In this document: positions 48,632 through 57,758 of the stretch, piece after piece | Layout of the letters: each line of letters opens with the position of its first letter | How positions within the stretch are numbered: position 1 is the first letter of the stretch | Origin: Limihaloglobus sulfuriphilus | GTDB taxonomy: Bacteria; Planctomycetota; Phycisphaerae; Sedimentisphaerales; Sedimentisphaeraceae | DNA length: 64,000 nt | Direction of reading: 5' to 3' | NCBI RefSeq assembly: GCF_001999965.1 | Contig: NZ_CP019646.1 | Span: forward strand, 2,170,001 to 2,234,000 | Translations under genes and position numbers: made by a program | Notes under the pieces: model-generated | What the model was told of the DNA's origin: nothing | Seen by the model: the letters and a program-made list of their open reading frames with translations, nothing else | The model's database searches: none

Positions 48632-49840
48632 TTAAGCGACAATCTCGGTTACAACACCGGCACCAACTGTGCGGCCGCCTTCACGAATAGCGAAGCGGAG
48701 ACCATCTTCCATTGCTATAGGCTGAATAATCTCAACGGTCATAGCAATGTTGTCGCCGGGCATACACATTTCAACGGGTTTACCTTCACGGCTGGTAATC
48801 TCTTGTACAGCACCAGTTACGTCGGTTGTCCTGAAGTAGAACTGCGGACGGTAACCCGGGAAGAACGGTGAGTGACGTCCACCCTCTTCCTTTTTCAGTA
48901 CGTAAACTTCACACTTGAACTTGGTGTGAGGTGTAATGGTACCCGGCTTAACGATAACCTGGCCGCGTACAAGATCTTTCTTTTCAATACCGCGAAGCAG
49001 CAGTCCAACGTTGTCGCCGGCCTGGCCTTCGTTAAGGGTCTTGTTGAACATTTCAACGCCGGTACAGGTAGTCTTGCGTGTTGGAGTGATACCAACGATT
49101 TCAACCTCATCGCCTGTGTGGATTATGCCGCGTTCAATACGGCCGGTACCTACAGTACCACGGCCTTTGATTGAGAACACGTCTTCAACCGGCATCAGGA
49201 ATGTCTGGTCAACAGCACGTTCCGGTACAGGAATGTATTCATCAACTGCGTCCATGAGCTCATCGATGCTTTTACATTTCTCGTCGTCTTTGCCGTCTGA
49301 TTCCATCGCCTGGAGAGCCGAGCCCTTGATAATCGGGATCTCATCTCCGGGGAATTCGTACTTGTCAAGCAGCTCACGGAGCTCCATTTCGACCAGTTCG
49401 ATCAACTCAGGATCATCAACAAGGTCAACCTTGTTCATGTAAACTACGATACGAGGTACGTTTACCTGACGTGCGAGCAGGATGTGCTCACGTGTCTGGG
49501 GCATAGGACCATCGGTTGCTGCAACTACGAGAATAGCACCGTCCATCTGAGCGGCACCGGTAATCATGTTCTTTACATAGTCGGCGTGACCAGGACAGTC
49601 AACGTGTGCGTAGTGACGGGTCAGCGTCTCATACTCTACGTGAGCGGTGTTAATTGTGATACCGCGTTCTTTTTCTTCAGGGGCATTGTCAATTTCATCA
49701 AATTTTCTGATACCAGTGCCCTGTTTAACAGCCATACGCATAGTAATTGCGGCTGTCAATGTTGTTTTACCGTGGTCAACGTGACCAACAGTTCCAATGT
49801 TTACGTGTGGTTTAGTACGTTCAAATACTGCTTTAGCCAT
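48632..49840 (-). CDS. tuf: translation elongation factor Tu
   Basis: EF-Tu (402 aa) delivers aminoacyl-tRNA to the ribosome. G1 GHVDHGKTT, switch [15 protein letters not shown]3 [13 protein letters not shown]4 NKVD, G5 GSALQ; domain [15 protein letters not shown]; and the C-terminal domain with [15 protein letters not shown] precedes the ATG. It is the first protein gene of the cluster; no second tuf is in the window. Confidence 0.99.
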   Translation of the reverse strand: MAKAVFERTKPHVNIGTVGHVDHGKTTLTAAITMRMAVKQGTGIRKFDEIDNAPEEKERGITINTAHVEYETLTRHYAHVDCPGHADYVKNMITGAAQMDGAILVVAATDGPMPQTREHILLARQVNVPRIVVYMNKVDLVDDPELIELVEMELRELLDKYEFPGDEIPIIKGSALQAMESDGKDDEKCKSIDELMDAVDEYIPVPERAVDQTFLMPVEDVFSIKGRGTVGTGRIERGIIHTGDEVEIVGITPTRKTTCTGVEMFNKTLNEGQAGDNVGLLLRGIEKKDLVRGQVIVKPGTITPHTKFKCEVYVLKKEEGGRHSPFFPGYRPQFYFRTTDVTGAVQEITSREGKPVEMCMPGDNIAMTVEIIQPIAMEDGLRFAIREGGRTVGAGVVTEIVA

Positions 49841-49941
49841 GTGTTATTAACCTCCATAATACCGGGTTAATTGTTAAACTCTAAATTTTATTACATTTAC
49901 GACAATTATTATTTATACTTCCTCAGGAACTACGCATCCAA

Positions 49942-50014
49942 TGCTGCCGGCGAGAATCGAACTCGCGACCCCATCCTTACCAAGGATGTACTCTACCGAC
50001 TGAGCTACAGCAGC
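49942..50014 (-). tRNA. tRNA-Thr (GGT)
   Basis: 73 nt on the minus strand: acceptor GCTGCTG/CGGCAGC (one G-T pair) with A discriminator, D arm AGCTCAGTCGGTAGAGT, anticodon stem CATCC/GGATG with loop TTGGTAA giving GGT, T arm GCGAGTTCGATTCTCGC. It lies about 100 bases before tuf, a usual place for a tRNA in this cluster. Confidence 0.96.
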
Positions 50015-50345
50015 CCGGTAAGGACATAGAAATTACGCCTGTCCGTATAAATAGAACCGAAATTCTAACGCTCATACCATAAAAAGCAACCATAAAACCA
50101 AAAAAAATATTTTTTTTTAAGATTTAATCCAAATATGCCGGATAAATAGATTTATAAATAGACCGGCCTTTACAGGCAAAGAGCCGGATAAAAATATTAA
50201 AAGTCTCTAAAAATCGCCCAGTGTGCGGCTGAAAAATTGTACAGGTTGAAAAATATCCGGTTTAAGTCCATTCTAAACAAGACTTTAACCCGGAACACTT
50301 CCAATAGCCTATTCTCAATTAGAGCGGCTATCTATTAGTACCGGC
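50015..50345 (-). other. upstream region of the tRNA-Thr/tuf cluster
   Basis: 331 bases without a gene, AT-rich, with runs of A. The promoter for tRNA-Thr, tuf and the rest should be here, on the minus strand. I cannot pick one pair with confidence. The left neighbour is the end of the URO-D gene. Confidence 0.5.
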
Positions 50346-51377
50346 TCAGCTTTGTTTGACCGTTTCGATCATCTCAATAATATTATCCACCGGTGTGCCG
50401 GCCTGGATGTTGTGACACGAGCAGCAAATGAAGCCTTTTTTACCGCCGCCAAGGGTGTTGAGACAGTCGAGAGTCTCCGCCCGAACCTTTGCCCTGTCAC
50501 CGAACGGCAGGGCGTCCTGTGTGTCAACGCCGCCGTGGAATATAATACGGTCTCCGTATTTTTCCTTTAGCCCGGCCATCTCCATACCCGGGCATACGTG
50601 CTGAATCGGGTTGAGCACATCAATGCCGGTTTCTATCAGCCGCTCAATCAGCTGCTCGCAGGCGCCGTCGCTGTGGTAGAACACCCGTGCGCCGTAGCTG
50701 TGAATAAGTTTGCAGAATCTTTCCATACGCGGCTTTATAAAGTTATCCCACATCGAAAGAGACATCAAAAGCCCGTTCTGCGAGCCCATATCATCACTGA
50801 CAAACACCATATCGGTATAATCCGCCGCCCTGTCGAGATATTTTTTGAGCATCTCGGTCTGGATGTGCTCAATACGGTCAAGAACGGCATTTACATAGTC
50901 GGGCATGAGTGCCAGATCCATCATCGCCTGCTCAAGACCCCTCATCTGGCAGTAAATCTCATAAAATGAAACCCACGGGCCGTTTGTAACATAATCCTGC
51001 GAGAATAATTTTACCCGTTCGACCATGTTGTCATACTTGAATTTCTCGGGATCCGGCCAGTAGGGATAATCTTCAAGAGATTCCACTGTTTCAAAGCCGG
51101 TAAGTCCGGGCTTGTCGATTTCGATATACTCTGAGCTGCCGGCATAAGCCCTGCGGGATGTGGTGCCCCAAAGCGTCCTGCCGCCGGTCTCGGGATACTC
51201 CGCCCCGAACCAGTGAATCTTGTCAATACCCATCTTTTGGTATAAATCAGGCTCGTTATCTGCCCCAAAATGAGCGTAAAGGCTTTCCAGAACTTCGGTT
51301 GTGTACCAGATATCTACAGGTATCCTGTCAACCGGCTCTCTGTTTAGAATTGCAAGTACCCTTTCTTTAGGATTCAT
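50346..51377 (-). CDS. uroporphyrinogen-decarboxylase-like protein
   Basis: A 343-aa member of the URO-D/MtaA superfamily (COG0407). The start is best at 51377 (MNPKERVLAILNREPVDRIP), the usual N terminus of this family; the open frame upstream adds a non-conserved tail. Core signs are VFYHSDGACEQLIERLIETG, LNPIQHV, RIIFHGGVDTQDALPFG and the C-terminal CCSCHNIQAGTPVDNII. Such proteins in anaerobes are often corrinoid-dependent methyltransferases, or have unknown roles in sugar or methyl metabolism; this one is not part of a heme cluster. It is divergent from an AraC regulator, which may control it. Confidence 0.88.
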   Translation of the reverse strand: MNPKERVLAILNREPVDRIPVDIWYTTEVLESLYAHFGADNEPDLYQKMGIDKIHWFGAEYPETGGRTLWGTTSRRAYAGSSEYIEIDKPGLTGFETVESLEDYPYWPDPEKFKYDNMVERVKLFSQDYVTNGPWVSFYEIYCQMRGLEQAMMDLALMPDYVNAVLDRIEHIQTEMLKKYLDRAADYTDMVFVSDDMGSQNGLLMSLSMWDNFIKPRMERFCKLIHSYGARVFYHSDGACEQLIERLIETGIDVLNPIQHVCPGMEMAGLKEKYGDRIIFHGGVDTQDALPFGDRAKVRAETLDCLNTLGGGKKGFICCSCHNIQAGTPVDNIIEMIETVKQS

Positions 51378-51480
51378 AGCGATTTCGCTTTCTAAATAAT
51401 TATGTTTCTGGTTTGTTATAAACAATTTACTACTTTAAAATAATTATAACATTAAAATCAACACAAACATTGCAAATATT

Positions 51481-51492
51481 GACTTTAAAGTC
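51481..51492. promoter_or_regulatory. palindrome between the URO-D gene and the AraC regulator
   Basis: GACTTTAAAGTC is a perfect 12-bp palindrome, 14 bases before the regulator start and 104 before the divergent URO-D gene. A TTGACT overlaps its left side. It may be an operator, but AraC sites are usually longer direct repeats. Confidence 0.3.
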
Positions 51493-51506
51493 AGAATATA
51501 TTATTC

Positions 51507-52400
51507 ATGGAACAGGTAAACATTTACAACTTTGCGGATATAGCCCGCCATCTGGAAAACTGCGGTATCGCGGTACAATCCTTTCGCGGCCTGGCTAATT
51601 ACAATGTCGCTCAGCACAGACACGACATACTGGAGATGCTGTTCATAAAACAGGGGCAGGCAAACCAACGGCTTGAGCAGAGCGAAACCATATTAAGCCG
51701 CGGCTGTCTGACTATCATTAACTACGGCCAGTCTCACAATTTATATATAGGCAGCGAGCAGGCGGATTTGATAAACATATATGTTGACTTCAGCAAGGCA
51801 AACTTCAACGGCATAGATGAGAACCTCAAAACCAAACTTCGCGAGATTCTGCCTCTGCATCCGGCATTCGGGCACAAACTCAACAAAGTAATACAGCTTC
51901 AGGTAGAACAGTCTGATGAGTTTATACATATACTCGAAGCTATTGAAAGCGAGCAAAACCTCCGCCGCGAGGGATATGAAACTATTATAAAGGCTTATTT
52001 CAGTATCGCGTTGTCTATAATCAGCCGCTCAGCTCAGAAATTCGGCACACTCAACCCTGATATACAGGACAGCTCATATTACAGAATGGAAAAGCTGTTC
52101 CAGTTTATAGACGAGAATCTTGACAAGCCGCTGGATCTGGGCCTGCTTGCCGGCCATATCGGCTTGAGCCGGCATTACCTTTGCAGGGAATTTAAACGCG
52201 CAACATCAAAAACACTAATGCGTTACATCACGCAGCGCCGTATAGAAAAGGCGATGTTTGAGCTGAGAAGCACGGACAAGAAAATCATAGATATCGCCCT
52301 CGATGCCGGCTTCAACGACTACTCTAACTTTACCCGCTGTTTCAGACAGACAGCCGGTTCTTCTCCGCGGCTTTACCGCAAGAAATTCCGGCCCGCCTGA
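51507..52400 (+). CDS. AraC-family transcriptional regulator
   Basis: A 297-aa protein. The N-terminal cupin-like sensor domain has QHRHDILEMLFIKQGQANQR and a His-rich start; the C-terminal AraC/XylS domain has two helix-turn-helices: LDLGLLAGHIGLSRHYLCRE and IDIALDAGFNDYSNFTRCFR, with the family end GSSPRLYRKKF. It probably senses a sugar or related ligand and controls the divergent URO-D gene. No clear ribosome site is seen before the ATG. Confidence 0.9.
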   Translation: MEQVNIYNFADIARHLENCGIAVQSFRGLANYNVAQHRHDILEMLFIKQGQANQRLEQSETILSRGCLTIINYGQSHNLYIGSEQADLINIYVDFSKANFNGIDENLKTKLREILPLHPAFGHKLNKVIQLQVEQSDEFIHILEAIESEQNLRREGYETIIKAYFSIALSIISRSAQKFGTLNPDIQDSSYYRMEKLFQFIDENLDKPLDLGLLAGHIGLSRHYLCREFKRATSKTLMRYITQRRIEKAMFELRSTDKKIIDIALDAGFNDYSNFTRCFRQTAGSSPRLYRKKFRPA

Positions 52401-52556
52401 CTTAAATAGCGAATCCGGCAGGTTTTGACGGCTTCCACGAGAATGGGTCAACCAGAACTCGTCGGAGTCGAAGTAGGCAAAACCGGTTCAATAGGATAAA
52501 AGCTGAATCTAAGTATCATTCGGTTCCCGCAAATCTGGGACGTTAATAAAAAATTA

Positions 52557-52597
52557 CAGCCCCGGCAGCGATTCCAATCTAAACATTGCCAGGGCTG
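52557..52597 (-). terminator. terminator after the sigma-factor operon
   Basis: CAGCCCcGGCA pairs with TGCCaGGGCTG; on the minus strand the hairpin is followed by TAATTTTTT. It lies 50-90 bases past the acidic protein gene and also faces the end of the AraC gene. Nothing else is seen between 52401 and 52556. Confidence 0.75.
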
Positions 52598-52644
52598 ATT
52601 AACATTGCCGACGGCAGATATTTGCCGCAAACATGTTTTGCATA

Positions 52645-53307
52645 TCAGTTAAAAATTGTCTTTGTTGTCAGCTTTTTGAGATGGGCTTTTATCTGTGATT
52701 TTTTGTTCTTTTTCGCGACTTCAAGTTCTCTTCGCAACTCTTCAAGCTCTTCATTTATCATTTTTATCTGTATTTCACGCATTTGAATATGAAGATCAAA
52801 GAGTATATCAAGTTCATCCTCAAGCAATTCGCGAATCTCTTGCTGCTCTTGCTTATCTGCGAAAGAGTATTCCTCGGCAAGAAGCTCGGTATAAACATTC
52901 GAAATATGTATTTTCAACTCAAGATCAGCGGTTTCTTCTTCCTCTCTAATGTATTCAAATTCTTCTACGATTTCAGACAATCCAACCACAAGATCGAAAT
53001 ATTCATCCTTTACAAATTCACCCTCCTCATCTGCAAGTAAGTCATGTAAATCCGGATGAATTTCCTCGATGAGTTCTAAAGTCTCACAAACTATCTCTTC
53101 CAGCTCATAATCATCTTCTTCAAATTCTTCTTCATAATCAAAATCTTCATCAATTTCGTCTTCATCACAATCCTCGTGATCCTCATTTGACGCCAGAGAA
53201 TTAGTTACTAACAAATCCCAGCTAACCGGGCAGGCAGCTGTTAAATTTCCTGGAAAAATTGTAAATACAAAAAGAGCGATCAAAATAAGCATTAAGTTCT
53301 TAGCCAT
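52645..53307 (-). CDS. secreted acidic coiled-coil protein
   Basis: A 220-aa protein with a signal peptide (about 1-24, MAKNLMLILIALFVFTIF, cleavage near LTA-AC). One third of the mature residues are Asp or Glu (about 65 of 195), concentrated in runs such as DEDEIDEDFDYEEEFEEDD. The C-terminal 60 residues are a predicted coiled coil (MREIQIKMINEELEELRREL) ending in a Lys-rich tail. No family is recognised. It overlaps the anti-sigma-like gene by 8 bases and has AAGGAA before its ATG. It may be an envelope-stress sensor or a calcium-binding surface protein. Both are guesses. Confidence 0.75.
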   Translation of the reverse strand: MAKNLMLILIALFVFTIFPGNLTAACPVSWDLLVTNSLASNEDHEDCDEDEIDEDFDYEEEFEEDDYELEEIVCETLELIEEIHPDLHDLLADEEGEFVKDEYFDLVVGLSEIVEEFEYIREEEETADLELKIHISNVYTELLAEEYSFADKQEQQEIRELLEDELDILFDLHIQMREIQIKMINEELEELRRELEVAKKNKKSQIKAHLKKLTTKTIFN

Positions 53308-53866
53308 TTTCTTTTTCCTTAAATAGAGGTTGATTTTGTAATTTATTTACTCTTTTACGCAGTCGTACCAGACTTTTATCTCTTTGGAAAAAATCTTCAG
53401 AGCTGCTATGAGCAAACGATTCTGTACCAAAGCATGCTTTTAACTTATCAATTCGTAATTGTATGTCTGAATCTTCATCGAATATTGTACCCCCCGAAAT
53501 ATCCTGCAAATCATCATTGCCGCTATAATTAATAACTATCGCCGGATGATTGTCAGCCCCGGTAATGCTCAACTGCTTAGAATTAGCGTCATGTCTCAAG
53601 TAACCATTATATATCAGATAAGAGGCCGCGAAAATCGCCAGTATGGCCGCTGCAATTGAACCGATATGACGAACCCGTTTAATTTTGTGAAACTGAGAAT
53701 TAAGCAATATACCGGTGCTATCCATAAACCTGGCGTAATATTCAAGATTCTCCGGATCACTGGCAAGCAGATCATTTAAAGTCATCTGTTCTGAAACAGT
53801 CAATTCGCCATTTGATGCCTTGAGTATTAACTCAGTCAGATATTCTTCGCCGTTTGATAATTTCAT
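53300..53866 (-). CDS. single-pass membrane protein, probable anti-sigma factor
   Basis: A 188-aa protein with a cytoplasmic N-terminal region of about 65 residues (helical, LTELILKASNGELTVSEQMT, like FecR-type anti-sigma N termini), a transmembrane helix at about 68-87 (IGSIAAAILAIFAASYLIYN), and a periplasmic part rich in Asp that is shorter than a FecR domain. It has no zinc-binding HxxxCxxC motif. Position right after a sigma factor (4-base ATGA overlap) is the main reason for the anti-sigma call. Confidence 0.65.
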   Translation of the reverse strand: MKLSNGEEYLTELILKASNGELTVSEQMTLNDLLASDPENLEYYARFMDSTGILLNSQFHKIKRVRHIGSIAAAILAIFAASYLIYNGYLRHDANSKQLSITGADNHPAIVINYSGNDDLQDISGGTIFDEDSDIQLRIDKLKACFGTESFAHSSSEDFFQRDKSLVRLRKRVNKLQNQPLFKEKENG

Positions 53867-54414
53867 CTTTTATCCTCCTCCAGCAAAAGATTTTGAACTT
53901 TATCAAAGAGTTTCTGATGAAGTCTCTTAAGATATTTATACATTGCAGCCGAAGTCGTGTTGAATCTGGCAGCTATTGCTGAAACCTTTAAGCCTTCTCT
54001 GTATCGCAGATCAAGCACGCTTCTCTGTTTATCGCTCAATTTCAAAAGACACCTGTCAAGCAACTCAGCTCTGCGATTTATAATATCATCATCTTGCGGC
54101 TCAAGTGCTTCTATCATCTCTACAACCTGCGTTGAAAATTTTATACGCTTATCATATTTCCTATTCTGGAGTTTCAAGACGTTATTGCGTGCGATAGATC
54201 TGCCCCAGGCAGCAAAATTACTCCCCCGTTGAAAATCATAAAACTTGCTCCACATAACAAGAACGGTTTCCTGCATCACATCATCGGCATCAACCCTGTT
54301 TGGTATCAATCGAAGAATATACGAATATATCTGCCTCTGGTTTGTCATCAGGAGTTTAAGAAACTCCTCGTTTAAGGTGTATTCACGGCGATTATTTATT
54401 TTGCCCTCATGCAA
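53863..54414 (-). CDS. ECF-type sigma-70 factor (planctomycete type)
   Basis: A 183-aa sigma factor. Region 2 has RQIYSYILRLIPNRVDADDV, VMWSKFYDFQRGSNFAAWGR; region 4 has LLKLSDKQRSVLDLRYREGL and the helix-turn-helix VSAIAARFNTTSAAMYKYLK. It resembles the Rhodopirellula/Verrucomicrobium family (TIGR02989). The start codon is probably TTG at 54414; alternatives are not clear. It heads a three-gene operon with a membrane anti-sigma-like protein and a secreted acidic protein. Confidence 0.88.
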   Translation of the reverse strand: MHEGKINNRREYTLNEEFLKLLMTNQRQIYSYILRLIPNRVDADDVMQETVLVMWSKFYDFQRGSNFAAWGRSIARNNVLKLQNRKYDKRIKFSTQVVEMIEALEPQDDDIINRRAELLDRCLLKLSDKQRSVLDLRYREGLKVSAIAARFNTTSAAMYKYLKRLHQKLFDKVQNLLLEEDKR

Positions 54415-54536
54415 TTTAAGCTAACCTTATTAGATAAAAAAATGCTTCTCTTTATAAGATAATACCCCAGAACCCTGGAATTAGACATTTTTTTTGAAAA
54501 GGCAGTAAAAAAAGCCGGCAAATTCGACGGCAGAGT

Positions 54537-57302
54537 CTATTCAGCAACTACCCTTACCGGGCGCTTACCCTCGAACTGAGGTTTGATTTTTTCGGCATCA
54601 CCTGCGATAACAACTACCATCTGCTGCGGATTAAGGTATTCACCCGCCCATCTCAGGCAGTCATCTTTACCAGCGCCGAGCACATGACCGAGGTATGTAT
54701 CCAGATAATCCTTGGGCAGCATTTGAGAATGTACCAGCCAGATATCGTCGGCTATCTGCTGCGGCGTTTCTCTGCCGCGGACAAACGCACCCTTAAAGTA
54801 GCTTTTTGAAAGGCTGATTTCATCGTCCTCGGGTTTACGCTGCTGTAAATCGTTTACAGTGTCGAATATCCTCTCGACAGCTTCGCCGGCCTTTTCGGTC
54901 TTGGTAAACGTGTTTATCTCAAAACGCCCTGCGTCTTTGTTTGCCAGGTTGAAACCCCATGCGCTGTAGGTAAGCCCGTTCTTCACGCGGAGTTCCTCAT
55001 TGAGCCGGCTGTTGAACGCGCCGCCGTAATAGCTGCTGACCAGCTTGCTGCGGGCGTAGCTCCTGATATCATGCCGCGTTAGTCCCTGATGGCCGACGCG
55101 TATCTGGCATTGCTGTGTATCGGGTTTATCGACTATAATAACCTCACCGGCGCCGCTCATCTGCGGAGCGATCATTATCTTGGCAAGCTGCTCGTACTGA
55201 GCAAAATCTCCAAAATACTTCCCGGCAAGTTTCATAGCCTCTCCGGGTTTTATGTCGCCGACAAAGATAACCGCCGGATTCTGGAAACCTCTGCTGCGGT
55301 TTGCGTACCACCAGTCACGGACATCCTCGGCTGTCATATTTTCTACATCCTGCGGCGTACCGGTTACCGGAGACGAATACGGGAAATACTCGCCGTAAAT
55401 GCACTTGCGGAACTGCCAGTCCGCCTTGTATTCGGGGCTTTGCGACTGTATCCTAAGGCTTGTAAGCAGTTTCTGTTTCTGTTTTTCAAATTCATCGCCG
55501 TCAAACAGCGGCTCTGAGATAACCTCCCGCATCAGCTCAAGTCCAAGCCCGAGTTTATCCCTGAGACAGTTCATGCTTACCGTAACCGTATCCTCTGCCG
55601 CAGCGCCGCCAAGGCTGATGGCGTTTGTCTCGAGTATTTCGCTAAGTTCTGACTCGCTGTGGGTTTTTGTGCCCTGTGTGAGCATCGCAGCCGCCATATT
55701 GGCTGTGCCGCCTGCGCCGCGGTTTACAATACCGTAGCGGACGGTAACAAACGGAACCTCATGATTCTGCACTACATAAACGGCAATACCGTTATCCAGC
55801 ATTACAGGCTCGGCGGCAGTGAGTACTGCCTCGGGCATGGTATCGGCTATCGGAGGCTCTTTGGGCCAGTCTTCCGGACGGGCGGTGCCATCGCGCCCGG
55901 GCGGCGGGGTTACAAGCTCCGGCTCGCCGGCGTATTCAGCCGTCTCATCATCACTGCTGCCGGTCAGGTTTTGTTTGAGCTCGAACACATTCGCTGTATT
56001 TTCCGATAGATACTGATTCGCTACACGGATTATGTCTTCATTGGTAACAGAGCGTATTTCATCAAGGTACTCATTTACACGCTCGACATTGTCCTCAAGC
56101 AAAGCAGAGGAGGCAAGCATTTTTGCCTTGCTCTCTATGGTGAGATTCTGCATTACATAGCTCTTTTCCATCTGGTTTTTCGCCCGTGTCAGCTCGCTCT
56201 CTGTAACTCCGTTTGCCTTTATCTCATCGATCAGCCGCCAGATTTCCGCGGCGGCGGTTTCGTTGTCAACCTTTGGCCCGAACATAACGCCGGCCACAAA
56301 AACCCCGTCAAGCTCCAGGTTCCAGGCCGTGCTCATCGCCGCGACGGCGGTCTGGTTATCTGCCACAAGAGAGCGGTACATCCGGCTGCTCCTGCCGCCG
56401 CCCAATATGGTCGAAAGCAAATCCAGCGGGGTCATATCTTTGCTGGTCAGCGGCACTGTCCGCCATACAATCCCGAACATCGGTGCCGGGGCCTTCTCAT
56501 CATCAATCACGAATTCACGCTTGCCGTTTTGCAGCGGCTCACGGTAATCCATCGGCTCAACTTCGGGGCAGCGTTTGATCCAGCCGAAATATTTTTCCGC
56601 CTTTTTCCGGACTTCTTCATGGCTGACTGCACCGGTGACTACAAGCACCGCGTTGTTTGGCACGTAGTATTTTTTCCAGAATTCACGCAGCTCAGAAACC
56701 TCTGTCGCACGCAGATGCGAGAGATTGCCGATCGGTGTCCAGCGGTAGCTCTGCTCATCGTATATCATATTCGCGGCTTTTTTGACGGTAGTGCCGTATG
56801 GCTCATTCTGCCTCATGCGAAGCTCTTCTTCTATCACCTTGCGTTCCGTTTCAAAGGCTTCCTGGTCAATCTTGAGAAACGCCATCCGCTCCGCCTCGAG
56901 ATACATAACCATATCAAGCTGCTCGGTGGGAACAGTCTGATGATAAACGGTCTTGTCGAAGCTGGTATAGGCGTTGTTCGTGCCGCCGACCATGCGGATA
57001 TAGTTATGGTGAGCCTCGGCGTCAAGTGTATCTGTACCCTTGAACATCATATGCTCAAACATATGGGCAAACCCGTTGCGGTCCTGGGATTCGTTCTTCG
57101 AGCCGACATGATACCAGAGCTGGACATGTGCTATCGGGCAGGAATAATCCTCCAGCGAGATAACCTGTAAGCCGTTATCAAGATAGCTGCTGCGGTAATC
57201 GTATGCCTTGCCGGATTTGGACGAAATGCCAAAACGGCCGCAGCCGCTTATAACAATAACCAGCAGCATTAAAACCGCCAAACGAGCCAAAATTTTATTC
57301 AT
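54537..57302 (-). CDS. M16-family zinc peptidase lipoprotein
   Basis: A 921-aa two-domain insulinase-type peptidase. Start ATG at 57302 (AAGGAA upstream), then a lipoprotein signal with lipobox VISGC. The first M16 domain has the inverted zinc motif HMFEH, a downstream Glu (ERKVIEEELR) and a long helical partner; the second M16-like half (about 480-900) lacks HxxEH, as usual for the inactive half. Likely anchored in the membrane facing the periplasm and degrading peptides. Paralogues like PqqL or YmxG are the nearest types; the specific substrate is unknown. Confidence 0.93.
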   Translation of the reverse strand: MNKILARLAVLMLLVIVISGCGRFGISSKSGKAYDYRSSYLDNGLQVISLEDYSCPIAHVQLWYHVGSKNESQDRNGFAHMFEHMMFKGTDTLDAEAHHNYIRMVGGTNNAYTSFDKTVYHQTVPTEQLDMVMYLEAERMAFLKIDQEAFETERKVIEEELRMRQNEPYGTTVKKAANMIYDEQSYRWTPIGNLSHLRATEVSELREFWKKYYVPNNAVLVVTGAVSHEEVRKKAEKYFGWIKRCPEVEPMDYREPLQNGKREFVIDDEKAPAPMFGIVWRTVPLTSKDMTPLDLLSTILGGGRSSRMYRSLVADNQTAVAAMSTAWNLELDGVFVAGVMFGPKVDNETAAAEIWRLIDEIKANGVTESELTRAKNQMEKSYVMQNLTIESKAKMLASSALLEDNVERVNEYLDEIRSVTNEDIIRVANQYLSENTANVFELKQNLTGSSDDETAEYAGEPELVTPPPGRDGTARPEDWPKEPPIADTMPEAVLTAAEPVMLDNGIAVYVVQNHEVPFVTVRYGIVNRGAGGTANMAAAMLTQGTKTHSESELSEILETNAISLGGAAAEDTVTVSMNCLRDKLGLGLELMREVISEPLFDGDEFEKQKQKLLTSLRIQSQSPEYKADWQFRKCIYGEYFPYSSPVTGTPQDVENMTAEDVRDWWYANRSRGFQNPAVIFVGDIKPGEAMKLAGKYFGDFAQYEQLAKIMIAPQMSGAGEVIIVDKPDTQQCQIRVGHQGLTRHDIRSYARSKLVSSYYGGAFNSRLNEELRVKNGLTYSAWGFNLANKDAGRFEINTFTKTEKAGEAVERIFDTVNDLQQRKPEDDEISLSKSYFKGAFVRGRETPQQIADDIWLVHSQMLPKDYLDTYLGHVLGAGKDDCLRWAGEYLNPQQMVVVIAGDAEKIKPQFEGKRPVRVVAE

Positions 57303-57464
57303 ATTCTGTTTTTCCTTGTTTAAAAAATGAGCCAATTCGTGAATAAACTATGAAACCGGAGTCTCCAGTTTTTTCGTTGAATCTGGTATAATAATTATAA
57401 CATTAAAAACCACCATATCGTATGGCGGAAAACTAAGGAGTAAACCTTTTTACAGGAGACTCCA

Positions 57465-57740
57465 ATGAAAAAGTATATCGAATTAGACATGGATAGCAAG
57501 AAAACAGTCGCATGTATTTTAAATGAATCAGCATAAGGAGAGTTATGCTGATATGAAATCAGACATAGATTCCCCGAGCCGTCTTCTGGTTAAACAGAAG
57601 AAAGACGGTTCTCAAGTCTTTGTTGTATATGTAATTAGCAGACAAGCCGGCCATTATTACAGCAGTCTGATTGATCTGGTAGAAGAGATCAAAGTAGTCA
57701 ATCCTACAAAAACCACATGGGTTTATCGCACCACCAAGAT
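57465..57740 (+). pseudogene. decayed IS110-family transposase fragment
   Basis: After ACAGGAGACTCCA an ATG opens MKKYIELDMDSKKTVACILN, the RuvC-like N terminus of IS110 transposases, but a stop follows after 22 codons. Downstream, in another frame, LIDLVEEIKVVNPTKTTWVY with RTTKI matches the next part of the same family. So at least one frameshift or deletion has broken it. GGAGTCTCC at 57358 and GGAGACTCC at 57454 are inverted to each other and may be remnants of an element end. The fragment stops at the 3' end of mraY. Confidence 0.7.
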
Positions 57741-57758
57741 ATGCGGCATTTTATCCGT

